This document shows positions 42,191-42,793 of a stretch of DNA of 42,793 nt, piece after piece. The stretch spans positions 1 through 42,793 of the forward strand of contig CAJXUK010000026.1 of NCBI GenBank assembly GCA_913061435.1. Reading direction: 5' to 3'. The position numbers and the translations under genes are program-made. The first letter of the stretch is position 1; each line of letters begins with the position of its first letter. The stretch comes from an uncultured Thalassolituus sp. GTDB lineage: Bacteria > Pseudomonadota > Gammaproteobacteria > Pseudomonadales > Oceanobacteraceae. The notes beneath the pieces were generated by a model. That model searched no databases and was not told the DNA's origin. It worked only from the letters and a program-made list of their open reading frames with translations.

Positions 42191-42775
42191 TTAACGCAGA
42201 ATTTTAGTTTTAGCATTAATCACCTGTGGCTGTTCTAGCTCTAATTGTTTTAGCTCTAACTGTTTTGGCTCTAGGTCTAACTGATGATGCTCTATTTGTA
42301 ATAGTTGAGCTTTACGCGATATGCCTCCAGCGTAACCGCGTAATGCATTATCACTGCCTATGATGCGATGACAAGGAATAATCAACCAAATAGGATTGCG
42401 AGCATTGGCACTGGCCACTGCTCTCACTGCATTCTTATTACCGATGTCAGTGGCCAATTGCTGATAACTGGCGATACTCCCGTATTGAACCCTAAGCAAC
42501 GCTTGCCACACTCTTTGTTGAAATTCTGTACCCTGCGGGTCAATGGGTAAATCAAACTCAAATTGCTGAGATAAAAAGTAGCGTTTAAGTTGCAAGCAGC
42601 ATTCTTTACTCCAGTCGGCACGATCATCAACCGGCTCAAGCTGTGTTTCAAGCTGTGTTTCAAGCGGCTGTTTATCCACAGTACTAAACTTCAAATATTG
42701 AATGTGGGTTTGCGTGCCTTGCACCACAATGTCACCCAGTGGGCTCGGTACCATTAATCGATGTGAATAACTCAT
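42191..42775 (-). CDS. ogt: Methylated-DNA-protein-cysteine methyltransferase (Ogt)
   Basis: Suicide DNA repair enzyme removing the methyl group from O6-methylguanine. 194 residues, start ATG 42773-42775 with GAAAGG five bases upstream. N-terminal ribonuclease-like domain followed by QQLATDIGNKNAVRAVASAN, then the active Cys in IPCHRIIGSDNALRGYAGG (about residue 134). Two low-complexity tracts, QPLETQLETQLEP near residue 37 and QLDLEPKQLELKQLELEQ at the C-terminus, come from 12-bp and 15-bp DNA repeats; neither is expected in Ogt. Its 5' end is at the window edge, so the promoter is not seen. Confidence 0.94.
   Translation of the reverse strand: MSYSHRLMVPSPLGDIVVQGTQTHIQYLKFSTVDKQPLETQLETQLEPVDDRADWSKECCLQLKRYFLSQQFEFDLPIDPQGTEFQQRVWQALLRVQYGSIASYQQLATDIGNKNAVRAVASANARNPIWLIIPCHRIIGSDNALRGYAGGISRKAQLLQIEHHQLDLEPKQLELKQLELEQPQVINAKTKILR
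42233..42283 (-). repeat. 15-bp repeats encoding the Ogt C-terminal QLEL tail
   Basis: Two 15-base units (42233-42247, 42248-42262) and a 21-base variant (42263-42283), reading QLELE, QLELK and QLDLEPK. All are multiples of three. Confidence 0.85.
42641..42664 (-). repeat. 12-bp tandem repeat within ogt
   Basis: Two identical 12-base units CTGTGTTTCAAG, encoding LETQ LETQ, in frame. Confidence 0.9.
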
Positions 42776-42793
42776 ATAAACCTTTCAAAAAAA

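Noticed and set aside
1-42793. CRISPR arrays, tRNA, rRNA, insertion sequences
   Set aside because: The repeats seen are short, adjacent and lack unique spacers; no tRNA-like cloverleaf, rRNA or transposase was noticed by eye.

Overview
The window looks like about 43 kb of chromosome from a marine gammaproteobacterium of the Oceanospirillales type (Oleispira/Bermanella/Thalassolituus-like). This is inferred from the AT-leaning base composition, the gene families (FadL, DapC, DUF2788, DUF4404, AdeT-like solute-binding protein, HopJ next to minCDE) and protein similarity as I recall it; no search was run. No rRNA, tRNA, CRISPR array, transposase or phage gene was seen.

Layout. 1-2279 (-): a large secreted LamG-like protein with thrombospondin-type-3-like calcium loops, interrupted by one in-frame TAA at 984-986 and running off the left edge into ~69-residue repeats. 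2594-7573 (-): tilS and dnaE, abutting, without the usual accA between them. 7703-9582 (-): an ABC-2 exporter pair. 9648-10457 (-): trmN6. 10495-13502 (-): two tandem PhoA-family alkaline phosphatases, one a lipoprotein and one secreted. 13675-13818 (-): a 47-aa membrane protein resembling CcoM of cbb3 oxidase, with its own terminator and two FNR/ANR boxes upstream. 14246-19800: a TPR/beta-barrel protein and a FecR-domain protein (+) facing a CHASE2 adenylate cyclase and a GAF-Fis regulator (-), a likely envelope-to-cAMP signalling module. 19978-20607 (-): DUF4404 and DUF2788. 20712-22876 (+): AdeT-like binding protein and LhgO-like oxidase. 22887-25230: TetR regulator divergent from fadL. 25382-28726 (+): four envelope or unknown proteins. 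28996-30087 (+): AraC-type regulator, convergent with SOS-controlled dinB. 31279-34497 (+): hopJ-minC-minD-minE-pqiA-trHb. 34614-38866 (+): RND efflux adaptor and pump. 38918-41349 (+): dapC, csdE/sufE-like, rsmE. 41407-42775 (-): rsuA and ogt.

Two themes stand out. First, an orphan ccoM candidate sits behind paired oxygen-responsive boxes, with no other cbb3 genes in the window. Second, short tandem duplications (11-16 bp units, 2-4 copies) recur in leaders and inside genes: 7910-7957, 13853-13900, 14070-14113, 19053-19082, 27680-27723, 28899-28924, 34049-34092, 41362-41393 and twice in ogt. Several palindromes in promoter regions are candidate operators (23693, 26214, 26791, 34551), and two leaders can fold into stems beside or over the ribosome binding site (cyclase and dapC).
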